A stretch of DNA of 64,000 bases, taken from Mesotoga infera. GTDB taxonomy: Bacteria; Thermotogota; Thermotogae; Petrotogales; Kosmotogaceae. The position numbers were made by a program, and so were the translations under genes. A model generated the notes under the pieces. It was not told where the DNA came from and did no database searches. It was given only the letters and a program-made list of their open reading frames with translations. Positions within the stretch are counted from its first letter, which is position 1; each line of letters opens with the position of its first letter. Of the stretch, positions 26,342-37,506 are shown one piece after another. Location: assembly GCF_900157305.1 (NCBI RefSeq), contig NZ_LS974202.1:2480001-2544000 (forward strand), written 5' to 3'.

Positions 26342-28156
26342 TTAGGACGAGAGGACCGCGAGGACCCTTCTCTGGAATATCGATAGCTGCGCTTTTCTGA
26401 TCAGCAACTGTGAAAGCGTTTCGGGTCTGTCTGTGATTATGGAAGAGACTCCCAAGCTCGTGTAGCGCATCATCGAGTCGGTGTCGTTTACCGTCCAAAC
26501 GTGCACATCTCTGCCATAGGAACGCGCGCGTATCATGAAGGTTTCGTTCAGTATGGTGGAAGACACGCTGTAGAAATCTACGTCCAGCGACCAGAGGTCT
26601 TTTGTTATGTAAGTGACTATCAGTCCGATCTGAATGGCAGGGTTACTCTCTCTCACGGCTGCCAGACGAACTCTGCTAGTAGAAGTTATAATGGTTCTCT
26701 GCGTGAATTCATGTTTCTCGAGGATATCGAGAACGGCCTGAACGATCGAGGGCGTTTTTTCGTAATCTTTTAGCTCTATGTTGAGTTTTATTTTCGTATC
26801 GACTCCGCTCATATACTCGATAACTTCTTCCAGCGTTGCTATTCTCTCGCCTGCGAAGTTTCTGGAAAATCTCCTCCCCACGTCTATCGCCTTTATCTCC
26901 TCCAGAGTCATCTCGGGGACACTTTTACTTACTCCGGCAACTTTGGAGAGCGTTCTGTCGTGGTTCAACACTACATGTCCGTCGCTTGTCAGCTGTACAT
27001 CTATTTCTATGATATCCGCACCATCGTGTACGGCCCGAATTATAGCGCTCATGGTATTTTCTGGGGCTTTCAAAGAACTTCCTCTGTGCGCAGTAACCAG
27101 TGGAAGATCGACCTCCGATTCCACCATGAGCTTACCGTAGTAATCGAAATAAGTCGCCTGGAACGCGAAAAGACCTATCAAAAATAGAATCCAGGGTCTT
27201 TTCTGAATCGTCGATTCTTTCACAGAAGAAACTCCAGTTTTCTCAAGCCCCTCAAAACGATTTTCGGAAACCAGTTCGTGGAAGAGGCGGGTAACCAGAA
27301 TTGAAAACAGTCCCGCGACGATTATCCAGATGACTGTGACAAAAACCGTTTCGGCGGAAGCGAAGAGCGAGAGTCTGAATATATTGAAAGATGTCGGTTC
27401 TCTGCTGTAACTGATCATAAGTTCGCGGCCCCATCTGAAGGCGAAAGAAAATACTAGAAGTATCGTCACAGTTAAGAGCCAGAAACGCCCCAGAATGTGC
27501 GCCAGTCTCATTCTGTTTCCTTTCACAAGTTTCCTGCTCGATCCAAGGGCCTTCAGAAATTTCTTTCGGCAGAGCAGTCCGAAGTGCATTGTGAAAAGCC
27601 AGCTGAGCATCAATCTTATAAGAATCAGTAGGGAAACTGCAGCGAGCAACCAGCCAAAAAAACCTGTGAAGAAAGAGGGATATTCACCATTGCCGGAGTC
27701 GGTGATCTTTCTGGTGATAAAAGCGAAGACTGTAAGAAGAGGAACGAAACAGAATGTGTAAACGCCGGCCAGAAAGGAGGAAAGGCCAACTATCCTTGGC
27801 GCGGTTCTGAGAACCTTAAACAATACCTCTCTGATTTTGGGAACACTTCCCCGGACTTTTCCCGAAGCGATGATTAGTAGTCCGCTCTGCTCGACCAGAA
27901 AACCTACCAGCCATAAAAAGACAATGATCATCACCAAAACCAGGTCAGGAAAGCTCCCCGAGTACTCGAAAAACTCCCAGCTTCCCGATTTCGACTTCAC
28001 TGGCATCGATACGAGAGATCTAAGAAAAAGGGCCACCGCCGGAATCGAAAGCGAAGCGACTACGAATTTCGACAGGATAGAGAATGTAGCCAGACTCAAA
28101 GCAGAGGCTTTGAAATCCGAAAACACCGATCTAAAAACTCCCATAGAATTGGCCAA
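26342..28156 (-). CDS. Membrane-anchored glycerophosphodiester phosphodiesterase
   Basis: A protein of about 604 residues in two parts. The first 340 residues hold about seven to eight membrane segments like the GPDPase membrane domain. The C-terminal 250 residues are a GDPD enzyme domain, starting with VTAHRGSSLKAPENT (catalytic histidine near residue 355) and EIDVQLTSDGHVVLNHDRTL with the metal-binding acids and second histidine. It hydrolyses glycerophosphodiesters from phospholipids or teichoic-type polymers to glycerol-3-phosphate and an alcohol, with the active site probably outside the membrane. Start choice is uncertain: TTG 28156 has GGGAG nine bases upstream, while TTG 28165 and ATG 28144 are less well placed. 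Confidence 0.87.
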   Translation of the reverse strand: MANSMGVFRSVFSDFKASALSLATFSILSKFVVASLSIPAVALFLRSLVSMPVKSKSGSWEFFEYSGSFPDLVLVMIIVFLWLVGFLVEQSGLLIIASGKVRGSVPKIREVLFKVLRTAPRIVGLSSFLAGVYTFCFVPLLTVFAFITRKITDSGNGEYPSFFTGFFGWLLAAVSLLILIRLMLSWLFTMHFGLLCRKKFLKALGSSRKLVKGNRMRLAHILGRFWLLTVTILLVFSFAFRWGRELMISYSREPTSFNIFRLSLFASAETVFVTVIWIIVAGLFSILVTRLFHELVSENRFEGLEKTGVSSVKESTIQKRPWILFLIGLFAFQATYFDYYGKLMVESEVDLPLVTAHRGSSLKAPENTMSAIIRAVHDGADIIEIDVQLTSDGHVVLNHDRTLSKVAGVSKSVPEMTLEEIKAIDVGRRFSRNFAGERIATLEEVIEYMSGVDTKIKLNIELKDYEKTPSIVQAVLDILEKHEFTQRTIITSTSRVRLAAVRESNPAIQIGLIVTYITKDLWSLDVDFYSVSSTILNETFMIRARSYGRDVHVWTVNDTDSMMRYTSLGVSSIITDRPETLSQLLIRKAQLSIFQRRVLAVLSS

Positions 28157-28353
28157 CGAGTACAACTCCCGGACAGACTTTCCATTTAGACGTCAAAATG
28201 GATCGGGCGAGTTTTGTAAGGCTCGCTACGGTTTGGTTAAAAAGCAGGATCGTTATCAAACAACGGGTATCTTTACCTGTGAGACAGCATTAAGATGTTC
28301 CAAAGATTCCGCCCGCTTTCGAAGAGACGGTAAGGGAGGGTGCAAGTTAGCCT

Positions 28354-29178
28354 TCAAAGAGCGAGAATCAATCCCCCGATGTCGGCGTAAGTCGCGATGG
28401 TGGGTCCCATCGTTCCAACAATCACTTCGGCGTCGGGGATCCTTTTTTTTATCTCGTCGGCGAAGTAACCGGCATCTTTCCGGTTGTCAACATGTGTGAT
28501 ACCGAAGAGCTTTTTTCCCTCGCGAGAGGCTTCGTCTATGAGGTCTATTATAGCCTGCCTGAAACGATTGGCACCCCTGAGTTTCTTGTAGAGTTTCACC
28601 TCTCCCCCGACACCGTGAAGGATTATTCTTATATTCAGGATATTTGCGAGACTGCCCTGAAACTTGCTGAGACGGCCTCCTTTGATTATGTTCTCGAGAG
28701 TCAACAACGGAATAATGATCCTGACGTTTTTGCGATACTCTTCGATTGCATGGAGTATCTCATCCATGCCCTTTCCCTGGAGCGCCATTCTGGAAGCCAT
28801 AATAACCTGGATTCCATGAGATAGAGAACCTGCGAGAGAGTCGAAAACGACGGCTTTGTTTCCACTCAACTGTGCGCCGACCTGGGCCGACTGATAGGTG
28901 CCGCTCAACTTTGACGATATGGTTATGCAGAGAGGTGTATCGCCTTCCGACTGGATTGAGTTGAAGATATCCGCGAATTCGCCCGGGGAAGGTTGGGAGG
29001 TTTTGGGAAGCGTTTTAGCTTCGCCCATTAGCTTCCAGAATTCCTGGGGCGAGATATCTATGTTCTCTTTGTAAGATTTGCCGTCGATCACGACATTCAT
29101 GGGGACAAAAGTGATACGGTTAGACTCGATGAGTTCTAAAGGCAGATCGCAGGAACTATCGGTAACCACTTTCACCAT
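28354..29178 (-). CDS. DegV family fatty-acid-binding protein
   Basis: A 274-residue DegV protein. The N-terminal VVTDSSCDLP carries the conserved serine pair, followed by LPKTSQPSPGEF and ITISSKLSGTYQSA, which line the fatty-acid pocket in solved relatives. The family binds fatty acids and in Gram-positives (FakB) delivers them to the FakA kinase for phosphorylation. No fakA is near. The gene is 97 bases downstream of the sugar kinase on the same strand. Confidence 0.9.
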   Translation of the reverse strand: MVKVVTDSSCDLPLELIESNRITFVPMNVVIDGKSYKENIDISPQEFWKLMGEAKTLPKTSQPSPGEFADIFNSIQSEGDTPLCITISSKLSGTYQSAQVGAQLSGNKAVVFDSLAGSLSHGIQVIMASRMALQGKGMDEILHAIEEYRKNVRIIIPLLTLENIIKGGRLSKFQGSLANILNIRIILHGVGGEVKLYKKLRGANRFRQAIIDLIDEASREGKKLFGITHVDNRKDAGYFADEIKKRIPDAEVIVGTMGPTIATYADIGGLILAL

Positions 29179-29274
29179 GGCAGTCTCTCCCGAATCGATT
29201 ATTCGAAGATATTATAACTCACAGATCGATCGTTACGCGCCCCGTCGAAAATCTCTTTCACTCCAGAACAGGTA

Positions 29275-30174
29275 TCAGAAGGTAATATACGTTCTGTACT
29301 TGCCTTCTATCCAGTCTTTTGCGACCGCGTGAGCGGTGGCAATGTCTATTCTTCCATTACCGGCCAGGCCGGAAATGAATCCGGCGTTGAAGGCATCTCC
29401 CGCGCCAATCGTATCGACGATATCACCGGTTTTCTCCGCGTGGTGAAATTCGCATTGATCCTTGCCCATCAGCATCGAACCCCTGGAACCCATTTTTATG
29501 AGAGCCCTGCTCGTGTAGTCACTCTTGTAAATTTGAACGGCCTCTTCCAGATACTCCAATTGCATGAGAGACAGGAATTCGGCTTCATTTGGCAGGAACC
29601 AGTCGACGGAACTGAGCAGGTTGCTAACCTTCGGTCTGAAATATTCCCAGCCGTTCGTCGGCCAGCCCGTATCGAGGTACAGGGTGTTGTCTTCTTTAAG
29701 TACATCCATAAGCGATCTCAATTTATCTTCATGCAAGCCTCTGAGCACATTGATCCCGCAAAAAAGAATGTGGGCGCCCTTTGTTTCTCGCAGCCTGTCT
29801 GCCACAAAATCGACGTCGAGGGATCTCATGACGCTCTCGTTGCTGAAAAAGCTTCTTTCGTTACTGCTGTGAGTTATGGCTATGGAAAAGGGAGTCCTGC
29901 CCTTCAGCAGCTCGAAATCAGACACATCGATGCCCAGTTCGGTGAACCTTGCCTTAAAACCTTTACCGATGAAATCATCGCCGGCTACCGTGACGATTTC
30001 CACCGGGAAACCGAGTCTAGAAAGCACCACGGCCGAGTTTGCAGCCTGTCCACCTATTCTAACCTCTATGGAATCCACTCCAACTTCAGTACCCCAGGCG
30101 GGCCACCTGTCGATCGATCCGGCTATGATATCGACATTCACGTTTCCCACAACAATCACTCTATCCAATTTCAT
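29275..30174 (-). CDS. PfkB-family carbohydrate kinase
   Basis: A 299-residue ribokinase-type kinase. The N-terminal signature is IGGQAANSAVVLSRLG with VTVAGDDFIGKG, and the C-terminal signature DTIGAGDAFNAGFISG carries the catalytic aspartate in GAGD. It phosphorylates a sugar or nucleoside; the exact substrate cannot be read. The start MKLDRVIVVGN is preferred over an upstream in-frame ATG because GAGGGAG lies just before it and the family begins with this beta strand. Confidence 0.88.
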   Translation of the reverse strand: MKLDRVIVVGNVNVDIIAGSIDRWPAWGTEVGVDSIEVRIGGQAANSAVVLSRLGFPVEIVTVAGDDFIGKGFKARFTELGIDVSDFELLKGRTPFSIAITHSSNERSFFSNESVMRSLDVDFVADRLRETKGAHILFCGINVLRGLHEDKLRSLMDVLKEDNTLYLDTGWPTNGWEYFRPKVSNLLSSVDWFLPNEAEFLSLMQLEYLEEAVQIYKSDYTSRALIKMGSRGSMLMGKDQCEFHHAEKTGDIVDTIGAGDAFNAGFISGLAGNGRIDIATAHAVAKDWIEGKYRTYITF

Positions 30175-30388
30175 CACACTCCCTCGGGGTTTAAAATGCA
30201 CGCAAATTATACCACCCATGAAAAGGAGATACGTGAAAGGACTTATGGCGACCGAATATGGGGTATAGGGTCATAAGGTCTGGTAGTGGCGAGATCGTGT
30301 AAAGACACCAAGGCACAACGTTCTGGTTATTGATCCCAATTCTCGCCTGATGCGAACACTTCCGGGGATGATCGGAAAAATATCACCT

Positions 30389-30931
30389 TTATCCAATTCC
30401 GTATCTACCAGTAAGGGAATCTCTGAACGGCTCCAGTTGAGGTGGCCGAAACGTGAAAACTACAAAGATCGCCCCAAGGGCTAGCAAAAAAATGGCGGCC
30501 ACAACGGCAGTCGCCACAGTTGTCTTTCCGGTTGCGGCTATTTTGAAGGAGACTGTCTGTCCCAGATAGATGGCGAAGGCCATCAGTAGGAGATCTATAA
30601 TCAGGTTGTGGTGGACGAATAGCGTATAAAGGTAAAAGCCGCCCAGGATAGTGCCGCACATTATGTAAATGCCCAGCGTTTTACCGGTCAGCAAGGAGCT
30701 TCCGGAAATGCCTTTACAGAATCCGATTTCCAGAAAAAAGAGGATGACGCCCGTTAGAAAAACGAGCTTAAGATGCTCCCAGACGCTCTCGTTCACCGGA
30801 GTAAGTGCTCCAACGAAAACATTCTCTCCGCTCAGTTCATACGCGAAGTGGAGCAGTGCACCCGAGAAAAAAATGAAAAAGAAACCCGCAAATTCCCATC
30901 GCTTCAGGCAATCGCTACCCAAATCCACCAC
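30389..30931 (-). CDS. DUF6512 family membrane protein
   Basis: A 180-residue protein with five or so membrane segments. The segment LHFAYELSGENVFVGALTPVNESVWEH-type pattern (about residues 27-53) is the hallmark of DUF6512, a family of unknown function found mainly in Firmicutes and Thermotogota. The end is a basic, soluble tail. It sits 57 bases downstream of the HExxH peptidase gene on the same strand and could be co-transcribed with it. Confidence 0.7.
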   Translation of the reverse strand: MVDLGSDCLKRWEFAGFFFIFFSGALLHFAYELSGENVFVGALTPVNESVWEHLKLVFLTGVILFFLEIGFCKGISGSSLLTGKTLGIYIMCGTILGGFYLYTLFVHHNLIIDLLLMAFAIYLGQTVSFKIAATGKTTVATAVVAAIFLLALGAIFVVFTFRPPQLEPFRDSLTGRYGIG

Positions 30932-30988
30932 CCCGGTATTCTATCTACCGCGAGACGACTTCTGGTATGACAGGCAAGCAGACCGGCT

Positions 30989-31531
30989 TCACTGAGCGGT
31001 CACGAATCTCGAGACCAGTTCGTTGAAGCCGTGCTGTCTGAGCAATTCTCCCACTCTTCTCCAGCAGGTGAAGCTGTAAGCCCTGTATGTCATGAAGTCC
31101 ATGCCTGCATGATCCAGCTCTTCGATGTTTTCCAGCAACGGCTCTTCCCTGCCGACCCATTCGCCCGTGACCGTGCAAACGAAGCCCTCCTCCAGCCAAT
31201 AGGGGAGGTTGAAGCGTTGAAAAAAGATGTGCGACATCTCGTGAGCCAGTGTCCGGGCCAGGTCGGGGATAAGGCTGAGCGGTTGAAGATATATGGTCTC
31301 CCCGTGTGTGGCCGCCACGAACCAGTAACCAAGGCGGGAGAGCCTTGAAAACTCTCCCGCCGAAGAAGCGATAATTACGTTGTAATTTCCCACAACCGTT
31401 CTACCCGTTAGTCTCTCCAGAGCGTTCCTGTAAGCCGACAGCTCGGGAGAGTCCCAGCCGATGTGGGAGCTTGTATATCCTGCCAGAAAAATCGAGGCAT
31501 ACAGAAATGAAACGATCGCGACTCTCTTCAT
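30989..31531 (-). CDS. Putative secreted HExxH metallopeptidase (peptidase MA-like)
   Basis: A 180-residue protein with an N-terminal signal or anchor (VAIVSFLYASIFLAGY). It shows a zinc-peptidase pattern LAHEMSHIFFQ near residues 116-126 followed 17 or so residues later by LEEGF, as in peptidase MA-type gluzincins where the second glutamate is the third metal ligand. The ATG at 31531 overlaps the stop of the alpha-2-macroglobulin-like gene by four bases (ATGA), which fixes the start and shows coupling. A peptidase coded with a protease-trapping protein is suggestive, but its substrate is unknown. Confidence 0.72.
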   Translation of the reverse strand: MKRVAIVSFLYASIFLAGYTSSHIGWDSPELSAYRNALERLTGRTVVGNYNVIIASSAGEFSRLSRLGYWFVAATHGETIYLQPLSLIPDLARTLAHEMSHIFFQRFNLPYWLEEGFVCTVTGEWVGREEPLLENIEELDHAGMDFMTYRAYSFTCWRRVGELLRQHGFNELVSRFVTAQ

Positions 31532-34500
31532 TCCACTTTTAAAAGGACTGGCGACGTATTGGCCGAATACTGACCGTCGTACATGGCCCATGCCTGTACG
31601 GCCGGTATGAGGAACTCACCGGTCGTGAGTACTCTCCAGGTCGTTCTTGTCACGAACTCACCGTTGTACCTGAAGAAGAAGGCCACTCTGTCGAACCTGT
31701 CCTCACGGAAGGTATAGCCCCACCAGTAATCGTAATAATAGAATTTCGAGAAGCCCAGCATATCTCCCTCGGGATTCTCCTCGATCGCGATCCCCGTTGA
31801 GGGCAACATATCTTCCACGACTATGTAAGGGGCGTTTTCCGGTATGTTGACGCGCACCTCCGAAATAATTGTCTCCCCGGCCTTTACCGGCGACTGGGGT
31901 TTAAGGGTCATGAGATATATCTCCACCCCGTTGAGATAGTAATCGGATTCGACCGTCTTCAACACGAAACCTTCAGGAGTGCTGCCCATGATCTCGCCCT
32001 CGTATATCTTCAGTCCGAGGTGGTACGAGCCGAGCATGAGTTCACCATCTGCTACCGAGAGCGCCATCCCTTCGAGCTGCCTGGCGACGTCTATCTCGAG
32101 TCCATCGACTTCATCGGGCGAAAGCAGTTTGAGTGAAGCCACAACGTATGGCGAATCTAGCTGGGGGGTCGTGAGAATGTAAGTGTTATCCATCGGGACG
32201 CTCAACTTCCTTCTCAATATCCTTTCCAGCCCGATTCCGCTCTCGGAAGGTTTTATCTCACCGGCCGGGACCGCTGTCTCTCCATTGATCGAAACTGCGA
32301 CGAGCCCAGTGGTTTTGATCGTCATGACACCGGGCACGATGGCGAATGTAAGGGAAGTGCCATCGCTTACAGCCTCGAGGAGTGAGCCATTGGCCGTAGC
32401 GGAAACCTCCGCATCTTTTGATAGAGAAGAGCTGAAGGAGGCCAGCGATGCAACAGCTAGCGCCGTTGAAGCCGTTCTGTACCAGTAACTTCCGTCACCC
32501 ATCGTCAGGAGCTTTCTGGAGATAGCTCCGATCTCGTCGGGCGAAATCTGGAGATTGACGGCGGCTTTCAACAGGAAGGAGAGAGTCACCGTCTCGTCGA
32601 AGAAATAGTTGAAGCTGCTGCCCTTGACCGGTTTATCGCTTTCCAGATCCACGTAGCTCATGGCTTCATCGAAGAGGCTTTTCGCCCGTTCATTTAGGTT
32701 GAACACCTTGGCCGTGAGCGAAGAGAGGATCATGGAAGGGACATCTTCCTTGTAATCGACGATGGCACTTATCGGATCTCTGAGCTTTCTGCTGAAGAGG
32801 GCTATCACGTACTGCAGGAATGGGTCGGGAGAGGAGCTGTGCAGGTCTTTCATGGCCGAGTAACCCATCCTGATAACATCGCTGTTTATTTTGTAGCCGT
32901 TTTCCATGGCCAGATAGAAACCGTACATGACGTAAGCGGTCATGAAGGCGTCGGTCTGGTCGCCTTTCCACCAGCCCCAGCCTCCATCGTAATGCTGATA
33001 GCCGTACAGTCTCTCCAGGCTCTGATCAGTTACGACTTTCACTCTCTCGGCGAAGGCTTCATCGGCCCCTTCGAGAAGTTTCGAAGCGGCGACGGCAGGC
33101 AGGAATCTGCTCATGGTCTGTTCGACACAGCCGTATGGATAGTCTACCAGGTAGCGTATGGCCTCCAGTAGTATGGGATCTATCGTGGAGGCGACTGTTA
33201 TCCAGCCGACAGAGTTGGCTGAAAATTCAAGCGTTCTCTCGCCATTCAGGAAGTCCAGTTCACCGAACCTCACATAAGTGAACCTGGGCTTTACGGGTAT
33301 TTCATATTCCACGCCGTCCGAGCCTCTGCTCCCTTCGACGACGAACTTGACAGTGAGTTTCTCGTCTTTCTGTGAAGCCTCAAGATCGGGTACATTCACT
33401 TCGTATTTGAAAGTCGAGCTCTGGAAGCCCGGCACAATCGAACCTTTCTCTTCGATAACTTTTCCATCCACGTAGAAGCCTGAAAGAACTGGCATCTGTG
33501 AATCGGTGTTGTTCTTGACAGAAAAGACGAATTGCACCTTATCGCCGGCTATGAGAAACTCGGGAAGGAAGCTACTGATGGTCATCGGCTTCCATGTTTC
33601 GAAACTGGATCTGGCGTAGCTGAACCCTCCGCCCTTATCGGACGCCAAAGCCCTCACGGTCCAGGTGTCCAGATCTTCTGGAACTACGAATGAAAGTTCG
33701 GCCCGGCCTGCTTCATCTGTGAAGGTTCCAACAGACCAGAGGGCGCTGTCACTGAAGAGTTTTCTGGCCTTAACGTCAGATGTGAGACCCTCTTCCGAAC
33801 CGCCGCGATCGCCCATTCCATATGTCTCTTTGGCCAGCATCTTCGATTCGGCCGCCGGAGGCTGCGATTCGAGGAGGTCGCCCAGTCGGGCTATGGTCGG
33901 ATACGGGGAATAATAAAGGTCCACCAGAGTGATCGAGCCGAACCCTCTGTAGAAGGGATTCATGAGCGAACCCTTCCAGTAATCCTGATCTCCTTCGAAG
34001 AGCGAGAGCATGGCCTGTGAGACGACCGCTACCGTCAATCCAACGCTGGCCGGTTTGCCGTCGGGATCTGTTACCTCGACCTTCAGATTAACATTTTCTC
34101 CCGGCGCGTATCTTTCGTCTGTGATCAACTTCACACTGTAGTCCTTCAGGGGAGAATCGACATCTATCATCCAGCTGTAATTCATTTGGTAGTTCTTGTA
34201 GCCAACCATATACAGCACGAAACTCTCGTAAGCGTAGCCTTCGGGTATTTCGACCTCAACCGAGTTCTTACCGGCGAGCGCGTGGTAAGGAAACTGGGAA
34301 AATATTCCCGAGAAATCGGCGATAATCCAGAGGTCGAGCTCGCTGGATGAATAGAAGGAGAGGCTAACTTTCGAACCGGGAGCGGCCGGTGTTATCTTGT
34401 CCAGCGTCAGGGAATCGTAAATATCGTAGTAAGAGCCTACATATATGGAGTATCTGTCGGTCACTTCGGCTTCACCGGAAGGTGCACCGCTCAGTTCTAT

Positions 34501-36000
34501 GTACACTAGATTGTCGTCGGGCACATCTCCCAGATCTATGGTGAATTCTGCTTTACCGTCGCTTCCAGTGGTTATCTCTCTCCTGACAACGTTGATCTTC
34601 ACTTTCTTTTCCACGGCTTTGCCCTGATCGATAAGAGTTACGCTCTGTTCGTACCAGGCTTTTACTTCAATTGTCTTAGACACCGGCGTGTCGTCGTTCA
34701 GCCGCGTTTCTATTTTGGCCATCAGCTGTTTGTTGTTGAGAGTGTACTCGGTGACGAAACCGAAGGTGCCCTGCACGATCTTGAAGTCCACAGTGGTGCG
34801 CGACTGCATGCCCGTATCGTCGGACACGGTTATGACCGCGTAATAGTAACCGGGATCTAGCGGGCCGTTGTAGCCTATGACTGTCTCGCCGATGCCGTCG
34901 AGTCTGGCGGTCCCGTTATCTATGTACTGTCCGCCTTTGTATATCGTGTAATCCACCTTTCCCAGCGAGACAGGATCGCCGAAGTAGTACTGTGATTTCA
35001 CGTTTATACTGACCGCCTCACCCTTCTTGAATACTTTGCCGGTCGCTTCTGCCGTGGTGAAGAAGGTAGGCTTCTTATAGTCGGCTATCTGGAAGTAGTA
35101 GTAATCTTCGTTCCCCTCCCAGCGCACTATGATCCTGTAAGAACCCCTGGTGATCTCCGAATAAGTCTTGAAAGACGAGTCTATCGAGCCCAGTTCGTCG
35201 GGAATCAGGTTCTCTTTGTACACCGAGCGGTTGAGAGGATCGGTTATCTCGACTTCCACCGGACCCAGTACCGGGATCTTATAACCCTCCGGAGTGATCT
35301 CCCTTATGAAAGACCTGAAGTTCACGGTCTCTCCGGCTTTATACGCTGGTCTGTCTGTGAAAGTCATGGATACGTATTTGGAAGGCAGGTAGTAATCGTA
35401 CTCCCCGGGTTTCCAGAGGAGCGAACCGTTAGGCGACTGAATCAGAATCGCCTCACCGCTTTCAGGAAGTGAATCAAACACGAAGAGCCCGTTTTCGGTC
35501 TTTCCTATGAGAGAACCGTCTCTGAGTCTGTAAAGGGAGAAATCTTTTACGAAGATAGAATCCTCCCTCGTCCAGAGCCTCAACATCGCTCCACGCTCGT
35601 GTTTCAGCAACTGTGCCCCCACTGTACGGTAGCTGGTGATCACTTTAGCCGTTTTCGATTCGGAAGTGACGACCAGGAGCCTGAGACCTTTCATGCTATC
35701 AACCGGAAGGGTCAATCTCTGATTCTCTTTTACGGTCTGCCTGATCGCATAGAGCGGATCGCCCGAGACCCTGACATCTGCAATAGTCAAGGCTCCGGTC
35801 AGGTCTTCTTGATCGAGACTGTACACCTTGATGTCGATGTAGCCATCTTTCTTATCGGTATAGATCGTCGGAAGATAGTTCAGAGAGTAGATTTCGATGA
35901 AAAAGCCGTCGAAATTGTAATTATATTGCTGGATTTGAAACGCCTGAACCGTGGTGATCGCGGAAACTAACAGGAGCAGGAGAACTATGATTCTCTTCAT
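31528..36000 (-). CDS. Alpha-2-macroglobulin family protein
   Basis: A 1490-residue extracytoplasmic protein. A signal peptide (MKRIIVLLLLLVSAITTVQA) is followed by macroglobulin-type beta-sandwich domains, including FTDRPAYKAGETVNFRSF (MG2-like, about 215-235), a glutamate-rich bait-like stretch around 720-745, the A2M core SALWSVGTFTDEAGRAEL, and a thioester domain with YPYGCVEQTMSRFLP near residue 957. The cysteine and glutamine needed for the thioester are both present. Bacterial relatives trap or block attacking proteases in the periplasm. It lies between a DUF1175 gene (13 bases upstream) and an overlapping peptidase gene, like the yfaT-yfaS arrangement in E. coli. No lipobox is seen, so it is probably secreted rather than lipid-anchored. 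Confidence 0.9.
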   Translation of the reverse strand: MKRIIVLLLLLVSAITTVQAFQIQQYNYNFDGFFIEIYSLNYLPTIYTDKKDGYIDIKVYSLDQEDLTGALTIADVRVSGDPLYAIRQTVKENQRLTLPVDSMKGLRLLVVTSESKTAKVITSYRTVGAQLLKHERGAMLRLWTREDSIFVKDFSLYRLRDGSLIGKTENGLFVFDSLPESGEAILIQSPNGSLLWKPGEYDYYLPSKYVSMTFTDRPAYKAGETVNFRSFIREITPEGYKIPVLGPVEVEITDPLNRSVYKENLIPDELGSIDSSFKTYSEITRGSYRIIVRWEGNEDYYYFQIADYKKPTFFTTAEATGKVFKKGEAVSINVKSQYYFGDPVSLGKVDYTIYKGGQYIDNGTARLDGIGETVIGYNGPLDPGYYYAVITVSDDTGMQSRTTVDFKIVQGTFGFVTEYTLNNKQLMAKIETRLNDDTPVSKTIEVKAWYEQSVTLIDQGKAVEKKVKINVVRREITTGSDGKAEFTIDLGDVPDDNLVYIELSGAPSGEAEVTDRYSIYVGSYYDIYDSLTLDKITPAAPGSKVSLSFYSSSELDLWIIADFSGIFSQFPYHALAGKNSVEVEIPEGYAYESFVLYMVGYKNYQMNYSWMIDVDSPLKDYSVKLITDERYAPGENVNLKVEVTDPDGKPASVGLTVAVVSQAMLSLFEGDQDYWKGSLMNPFYRGFGSITLVDLYYSPYPTIARLGDLLESQPPAAESKMLAKETYGMGDRGGSEEGLTSDVKARKLFSDSALWSVGTFTDEAGRAELSFVVPEDLDTWTVRALASDKGGGFSYARSSFETWKPMTISSFLPEFLIAGDKVQFVFSVKNNTDSQMPVLSGFYVDGKVIEEKGSIVPGFQSSTFKYEVNVPDLEASQKDEKLTVKFVVEGSRGSDGVEYEIPVKPRFTYVRFGELDFLNGERTLEFSANSVGWITVASTIDPILLEAIRYLVDYPYGCVEQTMSRFLPAVAASKLLEGADEAFAERVKVVTDQSLERLYGYQHYDGGWGWWKGDQTDAFMTAYVMYGFYLAMENGYKINSDVIRMGYSAMKDLHSSSPDPFLQYVIALFSRKLRDPISAIVDYKEDVPSMILSSLTAKVFNLNERAKSLFDEAMSYVDLESDKPVKGSSFNYFFDETVTLSFLLKAAVNLQISPDEIGAISRKLLTMGDGSYWYRTASTALAVASLASFSSSLSKDAEVSATANGSLLEAVSDGTSLTFAIVPGVMTIKTTGLVAVSINGETAVPAGEIKPSESGIGLERILRRKLSVPMDNTYILTTPQLDSPYVVASLKLLSPDEVDGLEIDVARQLEGMALSVADGELMLGSYHLGLKIYEGEIMGSTPEGFVLKTVESDYYLNGVEIYLMTLKPQSPVKAGETIISEVRVNIPENAPYIVVEDMLPSTGIAIEENPEGDMLGFSKFYYYDYWWGYTFREDRFDRVAFFFRYNGEFVTRTTWRVLTTGEFLIPAVQAWAMYDGQYSANTSPVLLKVE

Positions 36001-36013
36001 TTTTCACCCTCCA

Positions 36014-37018
<1,005 letters not shown>

Positions 37019-37313
37019 TCAGAAATCGCTAAAAAAAACCACACAGTTTATAAGACTTTCACCGCGTCGATTGGTTCATAACGATTCCGGCAAATATCCT
37101 CATTTAAACGGTATCGATTTGCTATACCAGTCGAACTCAACGCACTCTGTATGAAAGCCGTTCGAAAGATTGAGAGATTCAATAAAAAACCCGGATGCTC
37201 GCTGTACAAGTTATGGGTGACAATGAATATCTCTGAATAGGACTTTGAACACTGATTTAGAGCAGCAGATGGACGGTCTATGCTTATGGCTCATGACCAA
37301 ACTACGAAGAACC

Positions 37314-37329
37314 AACTTGTCAACAAGTT
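37314..37329. promoter_or_regulatory. Perfect palindrome, candidate GntR operator
   Basis: AACTTGT and ACAAGTT are separated by two bases, a perfect 7-2-7 inverted repeat. GntR/FadR-type regulators commonly bind short TTGTnnACAA-like palindromes, and such a regulator is encoded 178 bases downstream. The pairing of site and protein is inferred. Confidence 0.5.
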
Positions 37330-37455
37330 AATTCATTGTCTTTCGTTTTGAAGACTTATTCTGGAGTAAACGTTTCAGATTCCGTGTATATACCCCGAAA
37401 TGTCCATAGACGATCTTCGATGTGGATGATTTAGAAGGTAGAATCGAAATGATAA

Positions 37456-37478
37456 AGTTGTACAGTGAGTGGACAACT
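37456..37478. promoter_or_regulatory. Second inverted repeat before gntR
   Basis: AGTTGT and ACAACT are separated by 11 bases, ending 28 bases before the regulator start. The half-sites resemble those of the palindrome at 37314. It might be a weaker operator; chance is possible. Confidence 0.3.
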
Positions 37479-37506
37479 AATCAAATACAGGTGGTAGAAA
37501 ACAGCT

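Noticed and set aside
28166-28353. Possible gene between glycerophosphodiesterase and DegV
   Set aside because: Only short frames without ribosome sites; treated as ordinary intergenic DNA.
30220-30388. Possible small RNA or remnant between the sugar kinase and DUF6512 genes
   Set aside because: No stable hairpin with T-run and no coherent protein pieces were found.
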